Positions 23,284-35,191 of a DNA stretch of 64,000 bases are shown one piece after another (positions within the stretch are counted from its first letter, which is position 1; each line of letters opens with the position of its first letter). Under the pieces are notes generated by a model. It ran no database searches, was not told the DNA's origin, and saw only the letters and a program-made list of their open reading frames with translations. This DNA comes from Limnomonas spitsbergensis (Eukaryota; Chlorophyta; Chlorophyceae; Chlamydomonadales), in contig JAYJMM010000123.1 of the NCBI GenBank assembly GCA_037349105.1, forward strand, positions 5,146,001 to 5,210,000. Reading direction: 5' to 3'. A program made the translations under genes and the position numbers.

Positions 23284-23520
23284 TCACTTACGTGTCCAGG
23301 TCCAGGTATATGGCCAAGTCGAGACCTGCCCTTTGAACACACGCTCATTCACAGCCATGCCATTCCCCACTGCCGTCGCCGCCGAACGGCCGGAGGAGGA
23401 GGCGGACGCCTTGCCCGGCTCTGCTACTGCGACCTGCTTCAACCCACCCAGACCCGCTTCTGTGGCCCATTCGCCCCCCAGCAGGTGGTGCATCCATTGA
23501 CGGGTTGCAATCGGTCCCTG
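23284..23520 (-). CDS. Possible single exon, unrecognised
   Basis: The minus strand is open with ordinary coding composition (ATRQWMHHLLGGEWATEAGL, then a Ser/Ala-rich run, then VNERVFKGQVSTWPYTWTWT) and ends at a GTAAGT donor near 23,290. No partner exon or domain was found, so it may be a chance ORF. Confidence 0.25.
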   Translation of the reverse strand, partial: QGPIATRQWMHHLLGGEWATEAGLGGLKQVAVAEPGKASASSSGRSAATAVGNGMAVNERVFKGQVSTWPYTWTWTRK

Positions 23521-23869
23521 TAGAAGGGAGGCGAGCGCGGGGAGCAGCAAGGAGTGTGAGGGTGGTCGAGGGGGGGGGGGGGGCACATATGGCGCAAAGA
23601 GCAGCAGTGGGGGGGGAGTGGGTTGGCGCACGAGGCGCACGAGTAAGTGTGACTCGTGCGGGGGCGCTCCCCCTCCCTCCCGCGTGGGAGAGCAGTGCGC
23701 GTCTAAGGAGTGGATGTGGGCTTATGTTGTCATAAATGTGGGAAGGGAGCCAGTGTTGTCAGAGACATCCGTGAAGTAGATGTCCCAGTATGAAACATGA
23801 GGCGGTTCCACCTTCATGTACCCTGTGACCGATACCGTAAACCTTTGACTTACCCAAGATAAGATTTCC

Positions 23870-24165
23870 CAAGCAGACCATGCAAAAAATATCTTGCTCT
23901 TTCCCGGGTGCCCCCCCTACCCCCCTCTGCTTGGGGGCACATAAGATTACCAAAGGGGGGGGAAAGGCTTTACCCCCATGGGGGGGTTCTTGGGCCCCCA
24001 AGCAGAGGGGGCCTGCATGGTCTGCTTGGCCCAGTCTTGCAAAGGGGGGGAACCCCTAAGATTAAGCAGACCATGCACAAAAAAACTTACTGCTTGGGGG
24101 CCCAAGAACCCCCCTTATGGGGGTCCCAAGAAAGAGGGGGGCAGGGGAGGTAATCTTATCAGGGG
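23870..24165. repeat. Cluster of short direct and inverted repeats
   Basis: The word 'aagcagaccatgca' occurs twice in direct and once in inverted orientation (near 23,873, 24,016 and 24,063). 'cttgggggcccaagaacccc' and its reverse complement flank poly-G runs. It resembles a small fold-back element that has inserted into itself. Confidence 0.6.
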
Positions 24166-25129
24166 GGGTATGACCATGCAAAATCTTGTACAATAGGTAC
24201 ACGGAATAACCTCTGGTAAAACAAACCCAAACCCTATGTGCCTTCCTAACTTGCAGAAGTTTCTTCACCTGGTTCTCCCCACACTACCTGAGGGGGCACA
24301 CAACTTCAGGAAAGCAGGCCCGCGCCTCCCAGCTGCGTCTTTTCCATCTTCTCCAGCTTTGTATAGTTCACTTCATGGACCGTGAGGCCTTGCCTCCATT
24401 CATGCACGCATTTCATGTCCCATGCAGGCACCATGCATGGGATATGACTCCAGGTTATACCTCAACTCTATTGCACGTTTTAACCTTATGGGGGACTGAT
24501 GACAGCAGACTGCTGTTCAGAGCATGTGCATCATGCATGGGGTTGATGTCATGCTGGCTTAAAGGCAGGCCAGCAAATGGGCTTGGCAGGTAGATTCCAT
24601 GCTTGTGTCTGGGTTACGAACATGAAACATGGCTGCATCGTTATCTTGGTGTAGCAGCGTGGCCATTTTAGGCGTGATATGCTCGGGGATACTAATGTTC
24701 TGCGTAGCATTGCTGTCCTCATCGTCATTCGGATCGTACCGCGTCCCGGTCACCAAAACACAATGCCAGCTGATAACACGCACCCATCACCGCAAAACGA
24801 GATATGGTCATGTCTGCTCATCAGCCATCATGTGTCGTCCATGTTTTATCAATTGTTTTATGCATCGGAGAATCGGAGCGGCCCGCATGGCAGGTCCGTT
24901 GAGTCGTATGCAGGAACGTCGACAGGCCAGCGATGAAGAGACGCACAAGGCAGGATACGGTACTGCTCAACAACGGTTTTAAGGTGCATCGTTACTAAAA
25001 GCACTCTCGACGGACCTTTTAGGAGCATGCATGCAAGGCACGAGACGCATGCCCCGAAAACCGAAGCGCACATTCCGTATGCTTACTGCGTCAAGTTGCA
25101 CTTTCAGGTTTTACATGTTTACATGCAAT
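24166..25129. other. No gene recognised
   Basis: Unremarkable sequence with short ORFs only. No splice-consistent exons or repeats stood out. Confidence 0.35.
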
Positions 25130-27440
25130 AAGGTGAATAATCGATCGTCACGTTAAGGAAGACACACTTGAGAGTCTCACTTGAAAAAGGGCTTGCCACA
25201 GATCTGCCGCCCGCCAGCGTTACCAGCCATTTACTATCGGCGAGCGTGCCGCGTGTCGTCAGGGTGCCTCCAAGGTTGGTAAAAGTACGTTTCACCTTGC
25301 GCGCCCCGTTCACGCACATCGCGTCAGTCGCTCCCCAAAATGCAGAAGGTAAGGGTGTAATCATGCCCTGCACTGCCCTGCCTGCAGCCCTGCCCTGCCA
25401 TGCAACCTTGTCATGCATGCAGCCCTGCCCTGCCATGCAGCCTTGCCCTGTGCTGCAGCCCTGCCCTGCATGCAGCCCTCCCCTACCATACAGCCCTGCC
25501 ATGCAGCCCTGCCCTGCATGCAACCCTGTCCTGCCCTACAGCCTTGTCCTACCCTGCTGCCCTGTCCTTCCATGCAACCCTGTCCTGTCCTGCCCTGCCC
25601 TGCCCTGCAACCCTGCCATGCAGCCCAGTCCAGCCCTGCCTGCAGCTAGCCCTGCTTTGCCCTAAAAACCTGCCTTGCCCTGCCCTAACTGCAGCCCTGC
25701 CATGCAACCCTACCCTGCAGCCCCGCCGTCATACCAACTACTTGCATGGCAATGTTTTTGCAGGGAGGTGAAGGAACGCATGACCATGATTCACAACAAC
25801 TGGGAACGCCCAAGGCTTTGAGCGTGGTGTGTAGCTTATAAACATAGCCAGGCCATGCATATGCCTACACTGACCGTGTTTCATATTGCGCTGTTTCCTT
25901 AGCCGTCCTCCTGCCCCTGCCCCCTCGTCCCCCTCATGCTCTTGCCCCTGTCCCCTCGTCCCACTCCTGCCCCGGCCCCCTCGTCCCCCTCTTCCTCCTG
26001 CCCCTGCCCCCTCATCCCCCTCCTGCCCCTGCCCCATCCTCCTTTCCTGCTCCTGTCCCTGGCCCCTCGTCCCCTCCTCCTCTTGCCCCCTCATCCCCCT
26101 CATGCTCCTTTCCCTGCCCCCTTGTCCCCTCCTGCTCTTTCCCCCTCGTCCCCCTCTTCCCCCTCCTGCTCCTATCCCTGACCCCTCGTACCCCTCCTGC
26201 TCCTGTCCATGCCCACTTGTACCCTCCTGCCCCTGCCCCTTCTTTGGCCCCCTGCTCCTGTCCCTGCCCCCTCACCCCCCTCCTGCTCCTGTCCCTGTCT
26301 CCTCGCCCCCCTCCTGCCTATGTCCCTGTACCCTCGTCCCATCCTGCTCCTGCCCCTCTCCCCTAATCCCCCTCCTGCCCCTGCCCCGTCCACCTCTCCT
26401 AACCCTTTCCCTGCCTCCTCGTCCCCTCCTGCTCCTACCCCCTCGTCCCCCTCTTCCCCTCCTGCTCCTGTCCCTGCCCCTCGTCCCCCTCCTGCTCCTG
26501 TCCCTGCCCCCTCGTCCCCTCCTGCCCTTGCCCCCTCTTCGCCCTCCTGCTCCTGTCCCTGCCCCCTCATCCCCTCCTGCCTATGTCCCTGTCCCCTCGT
26601 CCCCTCATGCTCCTGCCCCTGCCCCCTCATCCCCCTCCTGCCCCTGCCCCATCCACCTTTCCTACTCCTTTCCCTACCTCATCGTCCCCTCCTGCTCTTG
26701 CCCCCTCGTCCCCCTCGTCCCCCTCTTCCCCCTCCTGCTCATGCCCCTGCCCCTCGTCCCCCTCCTGCTCTTGTCCCTGCCCCCTCGTCCCCTCCTGCCC
26801 TTGCCCCCTCTTCGCCCTCCTGCTCCTGTCCCTGCCCCCTCAACCCCCTCCTGCTCATGTCCCTGCCCCCTCGTCCCTTCCTGCCCCTGCTCTTGCCCCC
26901 TCGTCCCCCTCCTGATCCTGACCCTGTCCCCTCTTACCCTCCTGCCCTTGCCCCCTCGCCCCCCTCCTGCTCCTGGCCCTGTCCTCTAGTCCCCCTCCTG
27001 CTCTTGGCCCTGTCCCCTCGTCCCCTCCTACTCCTGTCCCATCTTCACCCTCATGCTCCTGTCCCAGCCCCCTCATCCCCCTCCTGCTCCTGCCCCCTTG
27101 TCCCCTCCTGCTCATGCCCCCCTGGCCCTGCCCCCTCGTCCCCTCATGCTCATGCCCCCTCGTCCCCTCTTGCTCTTGTTCCTGTCCTCTCTTCCCCTCC
27201 TGTCCTTGCCCCCTCGCCCCCCTCATGCTCCCTCGTCCCCTCTTCCCCTCCTGCTCATGCCTCCTTGCCCCTGTCCCCTCGTCCCCTCATGCCCCCTTGT
27301 CCCCTCCTGCTCTTGTTCCTGCCCTCTCTTCCCCTCCCGCCCTTGCCCCCTCCCCCCCTTATGCTCCCTCGTCCCCTCCTCTTCCTGTCCCCTCTTCCCC
27401 TCCTGCTCATGTCCCTGCCCCCTAGTCCCCCTTTGATTGT
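25130..27440 (+). repeat. Composite repeat, copy A
   Basis: Three parts in order. (i) 25130-25370: single-copy-like sequence with landmark 'gagagtctcacttgaaaaag', ending 'aatgcagaaggtaa'. (ii) 25370-25725: irregular ccctgcatgcagccctgcc repeats. (iii) after a B segment at 25840-25905 ('gcctacactgaccgtgtttc'), a roughly 1.5-kb pyrimidine tract of 'cctgctcctgtccctgcccc' + 'ctcgtcccc' units to 27440. The same parts occur in opposite orientation at 32435-30485. The long Pro-rich ORFs in the tract are not called as genes. Confidence 0.8.
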
Positions 27441-28393
27441 CATGTCCTTTTATTTATTTCTGGTATGTGAGAGGGGGGGCTCATATACTCCTGTCTCTTT
27501 CCTTCTCTTTTGAGTTACCTTACACACTTTTATTTGCCGACGAGTGTTGTGATCAAGGCCGGGGTGTAAGCACTTATTTCAAGCTAAGGACTTCAACATG
27601 TCTTGAAATTGAATAGGGGTTGCTGCCCTTTTGCTGCCATACTCCATTTCCTGTAGGCTAGTGAATTTTGGGACCGTAGGGAATCTATGAACTATGTGTC
27701 TATATGTGATGTCAGGATTATGTCAGGCAAAACGTTCACAATTTAAGGGGCCTGGTAAAAAGCCAACGTTCATATTATTTAGAACCCTTAGTCCTAACAA
27801 AGAGTCCGTGAGCAAATGCTTTACAGGTTAGGGTTTTATTGGCCACCGAAGATCCCATCCCGAGGAATGAGGAGGCACCCGTAAGTTTTCTTCTGATAGT
27901 GAAAATAAGGTGTCCTACACAGACCTCGATAGGGAAATGGTGATAAGAGGACATGTGTGGAGGAAGGACCCACAAAAAAAGCGACAAAAATACTGTAGTG
28001 GCAAGACGGCGGTAAGCAAAACTGCAAAATAATGTACATTCAAGCTTCAGAAATTGAAACACTACTACTGGCAGTCAGTTTAGGAAGGAAAGAAGCTCTA
28101 CTCGAAAAACTAGAAGTGGCTGTCGTGCTGGCAGGCTCTGTCAGGTCACCTGTACGAAAACAGCAAAAAAAACTACATCATCCGGTCAAGGCGTTGGCAT
28201 CCTGGGATTGGACAAGGAATATAACAGACAGGCAACACTACCACGTGCCGGCTACTCAGACTTATGCCGCTTCGCTGGGTGAGCAGGATTTTGATATGCA
28301 TTGAATATACCGGTAGAGCCTGAAGATGGGGTTGTTGCTGCCAGGTTCGCCACACGTGTGCTGATCCAGAATCTTGTTGCGGCGGTTGGTTCA
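27441..28393. other. No gene recognised
   Basis: AT-richer sequence after the pyrimidine tract. Minus- and plus-strand ORFs of 60-95 codons show no family resemblance. Confidence 0.35.
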
Positions 28394-28760
28394 AGCTGAA
28401 TGGCAGCGGCGCTGCCCCCCCAATGTGCAACAGTTGCTGCTGTTGCTGCAGCTGTTGCAGCGTTCCGCCAGAGGCGGATACGCTGGCCTCACGGACTGTT
28501 GTTACTGCGGCTGTTGGTGCGAGCTGAAAGGCGGCAGCGCTGCCCCCCTGAGGTGCAGCAGTTGATGTTATTGCTGCAGTTGCTGCAGCGTTGCGCTAGT
28601 GGCGGACGCCGCTTGCCTCACAGACTGTTGTTGTTGCGGCTGTTGTTGCCAGCTGAAAGGCGGCAGCGCTGCCCCCCGAGGTGCAGCATTTACTGCTGTT
28701 GCTGCAGTTGTTGCAGCGTTGCGCCATATGCGCGCACATGTTGCAGGAGCCAAATGGGAC
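28394..28760. repeat. 129-bp tandem repeat, about 2.8 units
   Basis: 'gctgaaaggcggcagcgctg' starts units near 28,394, 28,523 and 28,652. Each unit contains runs of GTT/GCT triplets (ttgctgcagttgttgcagcg). A Cys- or Ala-rich reading appears in several frames. I do not call a protein. Confidence 0.8.
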
Positions 28761-29510
28761 CGCATGGGCTGCCTGCGGCGTAGCGGGCATGCTTGTCACT
28801 GTCGCAGCAACGCTGTCTTGAGTGTGTTGACCACACTGAGCTGTTGCTGTGACAGCGCCCCCCTGGGTATGTTTTGTGGCCATGGGCCAGGAGGGTAGAT
28901 GGGTAGGTGGGCAGGTGCGCAAGAGGCCAGGAGGCTAGGAGGCCAGGGGCGGCTCTGGACCATGCTTTTGCGTCAAGATGTGCCCAATGACTGGTGGCCG
29001 GATGTGACACACTTGGCCCCCCCCAAACATCACCCCCCCCTTTCACCCCCCGTCAGTAACTCCGTTTCGAGCTGTTCAAGCCAAGTTGGCACCCCCCCCT
29101 CTCCCCATTTGCGCAAATTCCCAAAAATACTTTCTCACCGTGACTGGTCCTGAAACATGATGGCGAGCTGAGCAGCATCCCTGGCCTGAGCCTACTGATG
29201 TACGTGTCACTTCCAACTGGCCTGTCAGGGTGGCTTTTCCAGGCATGCCTGTCGGCAGAGGTGTCACCCTCGCATTGCCCGGTGGTTCTGGAGCACAAAG
29301 GGGGGGGGAGGTGATGTTTGGCATCAAAGGGGCAGCCACACAACACAACTGTGCATGTTTTCCTCCTATCTGCATGGCAGGGGGGTAGCGCACATCTGGA
29401 TAAATAGAAAGCAGGTAGACAGCAAGTCCCTGGCCAAAATGTTGGAATTCATTCTAGGGTTGAGGCTTTTGAGCTAGGATCATCACCCTTCAGGCCACTC
29501 ATGAGACATG

Positions 29511-29814
29511 TCAAGCATAAATTCTACACCTGTTGGTTGTTATCCCTTTGAGGACACCATTTCGGGTGCTTGCATGGCCATCAAGGTCGGGATGAAGGGT
29601 ATGCAGGAGGGGCAGGGTGGCGGGTGCCCAATTCTTAGAAGTGTCCAGCGCATTCATCATGGACTGCCCAAACAGCACGTTGCTGACAACGGCGTGGGCT
29701 GGGATGACTGTCAGCTTGGAGCTGCTGGCGCCACTGTCAGCAAAAAGGGGGCCACCCTCGCTGTCCACCTCTCGCTGGTAGTCTGCCTCGTTCACATCGT
29801 TGATGTCAGCACCT
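29511..29814 (-). CDS. Possible exon, unrecognised protein
   Basis: After an acceptor (ctggcag) at about 29,815 the minus strand reads ADINDVNEADYQREVDSEGG, then PLFADSGASSSKLTVIPAHA, then VVSNVLFGQSMMNALDTS. Its composition is coding-like. A second candidate at about 30,270-30,165 ends KPEIIVVDE at a GTAGGT donor and resembles a Walker-B strand, but the two do not share a phase that I could verify. The family is unknown. Confidence 0.3.
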
Positions 29815-29996
29815 GCCAGTAGCATTTGGAAACACCCGGAAAGGTTGAAAGTCAGGCATGTTGTGGGGATGCTTCATACCTATTTTGGTGTACTTTTATT
29901 TCCATCCTTGTTTTGCCCCAAGGCATCCCCTCTCCACCCTTAGGCTGCTTAGCCATAGGCCGGTCAATGTTTATTCCCCATCGGCCTTGTAAATAG

Positions 29997-30165
29997 CACT
30001 GGCACCAGAGAGAGGGAAGACACGGCTCCCAACTGCTGGTACGGCACAGGGTTTATGTGCTCTCGTCAACTCGTCGAGCTCAGCAACTCTAGCATGTGAC
30101 ACGAAAGCTGGAAAAGTGTGGCAGTTGGGTGCCGTGTCTTCCCTCCCTCTGACTGGCACCTACCT
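29997..30165. repeat. Hairpin with arms of about 40 bp
   Basis: 'ggcaccagagagagggaaga' + 'cacggctcccaactgc' near 29,999 is matched by the reverse complement of 'gcagttgggtgccgtgtctt' + 'ccctccctctgactggcacc' ending near 30,163. The loop is about 70 nt. Confidence 0.7.
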
Positions 30166-30484
30166 CATCAACAACGATGATCTCAGGCTTGGGTGGAGAG
30201 CTGGCCCCACTCGCGTTCCTAGCTGCGCTGACTGAAGCCCTCTTGGCACGATCCGCCACCACATGTGGCTAACTCCTTCTACTTTTTCACAACCTGCGGG
30301 GTAAAGTGGGAGCCAGTATGCAACAGGTGGGTGCCTAGGCAGTTGCATGCGCCGGTACAGTTGCATGCATGGGGGGCTGAGTGCATAAAGGGTTGCATGG
30401 GCAACCACGCATGTGCTAGCTATGAGAGTTCACACACCCTAAGGGACGCTGATGCTAGCTGGGCTAATTGTGCACCTAATGGCT

Positions 30485-30960
30485 AATGGGGGGTCAGGAA
30501 CAGGAGCAGGAGGGGGACGAGGGCGCAGGGGCAGGAGGGGAAGAGGGGGCAGGGACAGGAGCAGGAGGGGACAAGGGGGCAGGGGTAGGAGGGGGCAAGG
30601 GGGCAGGGGAAGGAGCAGGAGGGGAAGAGGGGACAGGGGCAGGAGCATGAGGGGACGAGGGTACAGGGACAGGAGCAGGATGGGGACGAGGGGGAAGGGA
30701 CAGGAGCAGGAGGGGGCAAGGGGGCAGGGACAGGAGCATGAAAGGAGGATGGGACAGGGGCAGGAGGGGGATGAGGGGACAGGGGCAGGAGCAGGAGTGG
30801 GACGAGGGGGCAGGGGCAAGAGCAAGAGGGGGACGAGGGGGCAGGGGCAGGAGGACGACTAATGAAACAGTGCAATATGAAACATGGTCAGTGTAGGCAC
30901 ATGCACGACATGGTTACATTTGAAGATACACACTATGGCCTGGCTATTGGCTACCAGGGC
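30485..30960 (-). repeat. Composite repeat, copy B: purine tract and B segment
   Basis: 'aggggcaggagcaggaggggg' type units (reverse complement of the 25.9-27.4-kb tract) lead into 'gaaacatggtcagtgtaggc', the inverted B segment. The tract is shorter here (about 365 bp) than in copy A. Confidence 0.8.
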
Positions 30961-31169
30961 TGCATGGCACTGGTTACCCAGTACGGGCCGTATTGGCCTA
31001 AAATCCCGTACCGTATCCGTACCGCACCGTTTGCAACACGGCCAAGTACGGTCGCCATTTCCTACACTGCATGGCTGCTTGAGAGCATAAGTGCAAAGAT
31101 CAGCCAGGCATATCAGATATCATCAGGATAGAGGTAGAGGCATCGCTGAGAACAAGTCCTAGGAAGGCA

Positions 31170-31372
31170 TCGGCTGATGCGCATTGGATTTTGAAGCCGT
31201 CATCGAAGGCTGGCCAGGCCAAGAGTATGCGATGCGAATTTTGCGAGAAGACCATCGTCGGCACTAAGCGATTTACCACTAGTTTTAAGGTCCTGCTCGA
31301 TTGCGCAGCTCCCTCGTCTGACAAGTCCACACAGTCCACAGTCCACACCTCCAGGACATCAAAATGTACGTA
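31170..31372 (+). pseudogene. Possible BED-like zinc-finger fragment of a transposase
   Basis: The plus strand reads HWILKPSSKAGQAKSMRCEF, then CEKTIVGTKRFTTSFK. A C-x2-C pair with this spacing and context resembles the BED finger at the start of hAT transposases, but the His pair is not seen and the frame stops soon. It lies inside copy B of the composite repeat, which could explain why that copy differs internally. Confidence 0.25.
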
Positions 31373-32104
31373 AACTCGCTCGCTTCCAGAGGTAAAAAGG
31401 CATTCGTTGCTCGAAGCCTAAGTCTACCCCCAAACTTAGTGGCAACAAGATACAACTTGGCGCCAAGTCACAATCCAAAGCTGCATGGAGGGAAGAGGCT
31501 AGGAGTAGGAGCCCATAAGTCCAGGACTCCTAGGAGAGAGGCAAGACACAGGAGCTCCGTGTCTCCTAATGAAGTGATTTTCATGCATGCCATGCAAGGA
31601 TGCAACTCAGCAACTCTGCAAGGTGATTCTGAGGCCTCTTGTTTCAATTGCTATATTCCTGCATGTAAAATTTCATCTGCCATGCTGGTGGGTAGCGTTT
31701 AATGGGCTGGCTGAATTGCTGAAATGCTGAATGGCATGTTGGAACATTGTAATGGCGTTGTGTGAGGAGTTTGGGGTTGCATCCGAGGTTGCAGCAATGA
31801 TCATATTTTTTTCTAGCATGTCAGCATGGTAAATCTGCATGCATGCATGGAGATCCTTGGTGGTTATTTGGGGGCCATGCAAAAATGCAAGGGGGCTGTC
31901 ATGCAGCCATGCAGTACGTCAGGATGTGCATGGGGTCAAACAGTCATGGGAGTGTTGCATGCATGTGTTTCTCTGTGTGGATCCTGCTGTCCTGGGTCTT
32001 GAAAAGGGGGGGTAAGCTTGGACCGTACTGCCCTACCGTATTGTCCCTTTCGTCCGTACCGTATCCGTACCGTATTCCCGTACCGTGTTTCCGTACCGGG
32101 TTAC

Positions 32105-32435
32105 CCTGCATGGCAGGGCTGCAGGGCAGGACAGGGCTGCATGCAGGACAGGGCTGCAGGGCAGCTGGCAGGGCTACATGCAGGGCAGGATTACATCATT
32201 ACCTTCTGCATTTTGCGGGAGCAACTGACGCGATGTGCGTGAACAGGGCGCGCGAGGTGAAACTTACTTTTTTTGAAACTTGGAGGCACCCAATAGGCAC
32301 CCTGACGTCACGCGGCACGCACGCCGATAATAAATGGCTGAAACGCTGGCGAGCGGCAGATCTGTGGCAAGCCCTTTTTCAAGTGAGACTCTCAAGTGAG
32401 ACTTACTTGACGTGACGTAATTGATTATGCCCGAG
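32105..32435 (-). repeat. Composite repeat, copy B: ctgcag tract and A segment
   Basis: The reverse complement of 25130-25370 with small indels (for example the extra 'tattgggtgcc'), flanked on its left by 'ggcagggctgcagggcag' units. Orientation is opposite to copy A; the two A segments are about 6.8 kb apart. Confidence 0.85.
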
Positions 32436-32503
32436 GGTCACAGGACTCATCACGGGCACAGTGAGCGTGTGCATAGCACCCGGCGTGCGCGGGCGCTCTA
32501 TTA

Positions 32504-33176
32504 GGCTGTGTTTCCACTGGCGATTTTTGATTCCTTAATCAGGGTTGGTTGAAAAGCAGTTGGTCGCGAAGAATTCCTTAATCCGTTTGGTGTTTCCACT
32601 GAAATCGGACTGGAACCAACGAAGAAATGCTACAGCCAGCTGTAGCGCTGCCCCAACAGGATCCAGATCGGACCTCAAATGGAACGAATCCTCTTGCATG
32701 GCGACATCAAGCGGTCGAAAGTCTGCACAATGGTGCAACATGCCATAGCAATGGCGCCACATGCTTACACGACTAAGCTTTTGCGCAAATCCAGAAGGAA
32801 ACTACTCAAACGCGGGAACTAGTCCGTTCGCGTTGTAAAACACAGGCCTGGTGCTCTGCCGCCATCCAATATGCACCGATTACGCACTGATGATGCACCT
32901 TTGCGATCTCCGCACCACAAGTGCCGCCTCTGGTTTCTATCAGACAAGTAAAATAGCGGCGATACGATTCAAAGATATTTAGCGTTGTGAGCGCATAGTG
33001 ACCAAGTAGGCAACCAACTTTCGGATTAAGCTAATCCTGGTCCTCGACGAGGATTAAGCTATTCTTTTTTCGGAGCCTTAATCCGTCCTTAATCCGTGTC
33101 AGTTGCCGTCGGTTGCCACATTCAGCGTCCTTAATCCGAGTCGGTTGGATGAGGAATCGCCAGTGGAAACACGGTC
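32504..33176. mobile_element. PIF/Harbinger-like nonautonomous element (MITE)
   Basis: The left end starts ggctgtgtttccactggcga. The right end, read inward on the other strand, is gaccgtgtttccactggcga. Both ends are bordered by TTA (32501-32503 and 33177-33179), the target duplication expected for PIF/Harbinger. The 673-bp body has several 'ccttaatccg' words and an internal copy of 'gtgtttccactg', but no transposase that I recognise. Confidence 0.85.
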
Positions 33177-33329
33177 TTAGTCTATTGATTGATTCTAGTG
33201 GTAGAGGGGACATGTGACGGTGTCGACGTGGCGCAGCGGTGGGGCCCACAAGTTGTGGGGCTGCACTCTGGGAATGGTACAGAACGTTGTTACTGTTTGA
33301 CTTCCTGGTTTGTGGACTGCTGCTGAGAC

Positions 33330-33768
33330 ACCGACACCTGCGTGTGCTTGCCGGTCTGCGGGTTTCGGACCCAGATCCCGGCCGAAATTTCGCGTGTGGC
33401 TGTGAATTTCTGGGTTTGGACGTCGCTGCCCGGAATGGTCGGTGGCATGCCGGCAGTGTCACGTGCTGCGTGCGTGGCTGTCGTGGTAGCGTGACCGTGG
33501 ATTTTCTCCCTTCTGAACAGTTGGGCGCCCACGCGGCCGAGCTTTGAGCGGGCCCAGAGGTGTAACGTTCTTGAGTGATTACAGTCCAGGAGGCAGGTTT
33601 AGGTTGTCAGACAAGACGTTGCTTATCCGGTCGCTTATTACAGGTGGATTACCTCAAGTCTCTGCTTACGTTGTGAGTCTCGTTTTGCGTGGAAGCATTC
33701 GCATGTTATCAACTGTGTTCGGCCGGGTTCTGGGTCCGAAACCCGCAGACCGGCAAGCACACGTAGAA
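33330..33768. repeat. Inverted repeat, arms of about 45-50 bp
   Basis: 'gtgtgcttgccggtctgcgg' + 'gtttcggacccagatcccgg' near 33,340 is matched by the reverse complement of 'ccgggttctgggtccgaaac' + 'ccgcagaccggcaagcacac' ending near 33,765. The interior holds an inverted copy of the dispersed module. Confidence 0.8.
33512..33570 (-). repeat. Dispersed repeat module, copy 4 (inverted)
   Basis: The reverse complement of 'cgttacacctctgggcccgc' then 'tcaaagctcggccgcgtggg' + 'cgcccaactgttcagaa'. This is the only copy in the opposite orientation, and it sits between the two arms of the inverted repeat. Confidence 0.7.
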
Positions 33769-35191
33769 TGTGCGTAGCGCGCGTCATACAGTACCGTAGC
33801 TCCGTGGCACACTCCCATGCAAGCCGCGTTACTCGCATCTGGGAAAAGCCGATTGTACGGACGGCCCTGACGTGACCCGCCTCACGTAGTCACGTCCTGA
33901 CGTGACCTGCCTGTCTTCGATATGTGTGTTGTCCGTTGCTCCGGCGTCACAGTCTCTTATCTAAAAATAATCCAAGCTAAGCCTGATCGACCTATCGTTG
34001 CCTTCAACCTGACGACTGACCCTCAGTCACTGAACATACTTCTGGCTACTTAGGCTACTGCCGCGGGCCCGGGGTCGAAACTGGCCATCACAGTCGATCT
34101 GTCCGCTATCGACCGCGTCTCTAATCCCGATGGCGCCTCTCCACATGGAAAGACCAAAATCTTCGAAGGCTGATAAATCCGCTGCCTTCGCCATCATGTC
34201 CTTCATCGTGTGGCTTTCTCTACTTTGGTTCGGATTCGGTGAGAAACAGCTTAGCAACCCCCTTATTACCCCCGCCCTGCAGCTGTCCCTGTTACCGGTA
34301 TCTAGCTACCTACCAATCAAAATGATTCCAGCTTTTCCTCAGGCAGCATAACCAACAACAACTCATATACCGTATAACCTGTCGTCGGTCTATTCACACC
34401 AGATGTTCTCTGGTTCATCCAGCTTCCAGGCTTTACTTTCACCAACCGCGCAATCGATGTCTCTATCTGGCTTGACATGGAGCTTCACTCACGATCACTG
34501 ACTTCGGCGTTCAGATGCCTCTTTCGCTGGCGTTTGCCATGGCAATAATCTTTTTCATCTTATTTCCATTTATCTTCTAAATTAATCTCAATTCTAATGG
34601 ACTAGGGAGCGTCGCTTCTCCGTGATTGCTGCGGCATGCGTGCCCGCCTGACATTCTGATTGGTCCAGCATGGACACTGCATGTTTGTCGTGACTGTGGC
34701 CGGTTAAGGTGACCTGACATGTTCCTGCGCCACGGAATGCAGTACATGACATTTACTGACCCCAAGCCCCCAACTGCCGCGGGGCATGCAGCTTCCTAGA
34801 TGGAGTATCTAACTCATTACATGCGTACCCCCATGCATGCCAACAGCCCAGCAATCCTTCCCCCATTTTGCAGTATTTGTCTGCCACGCCAATGCCATGC
34901 CTGCCTGAAGCCCAATGAATGCGTAATAGTAATCTTTCCTGTGTACCTGTATGGCTGTATTTGCCCCCATGCCTGTCAGCATGAAGCTCGCAAATGCCAA
35001 AATGCGTGATTCAATCCTAGACTCTTCTGTGTCTAGTTACTGTATGCCTGTCCGCTGCTTGGCGATCCCCTCTCCGCATCTTTCAGCTTTTGCTCCCCAA
35101 GTCTGCCCTAAGCTCATCAACTAATGTGTTATCTTCAACTCTCCAACGTATTTGACCCCATGCCTGGCCGCAGTCCAGCCATCACTCCCCT
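33769..35191. other. No gene recognised
   Basis: Contains 'cctgacgtgacc' twice near 33,870-33,910 and unremarkable sequence after that. No exon is supported. Confidence 0.35.

Noticed and set aside
25880..27513. Pro-rich proteins of 367 and 434 codons
   Set aside because: They arise from the C/T simple-sequence tract, which has almost no stops. The same tract inverted at 30.5 kb gives similar ORFs.
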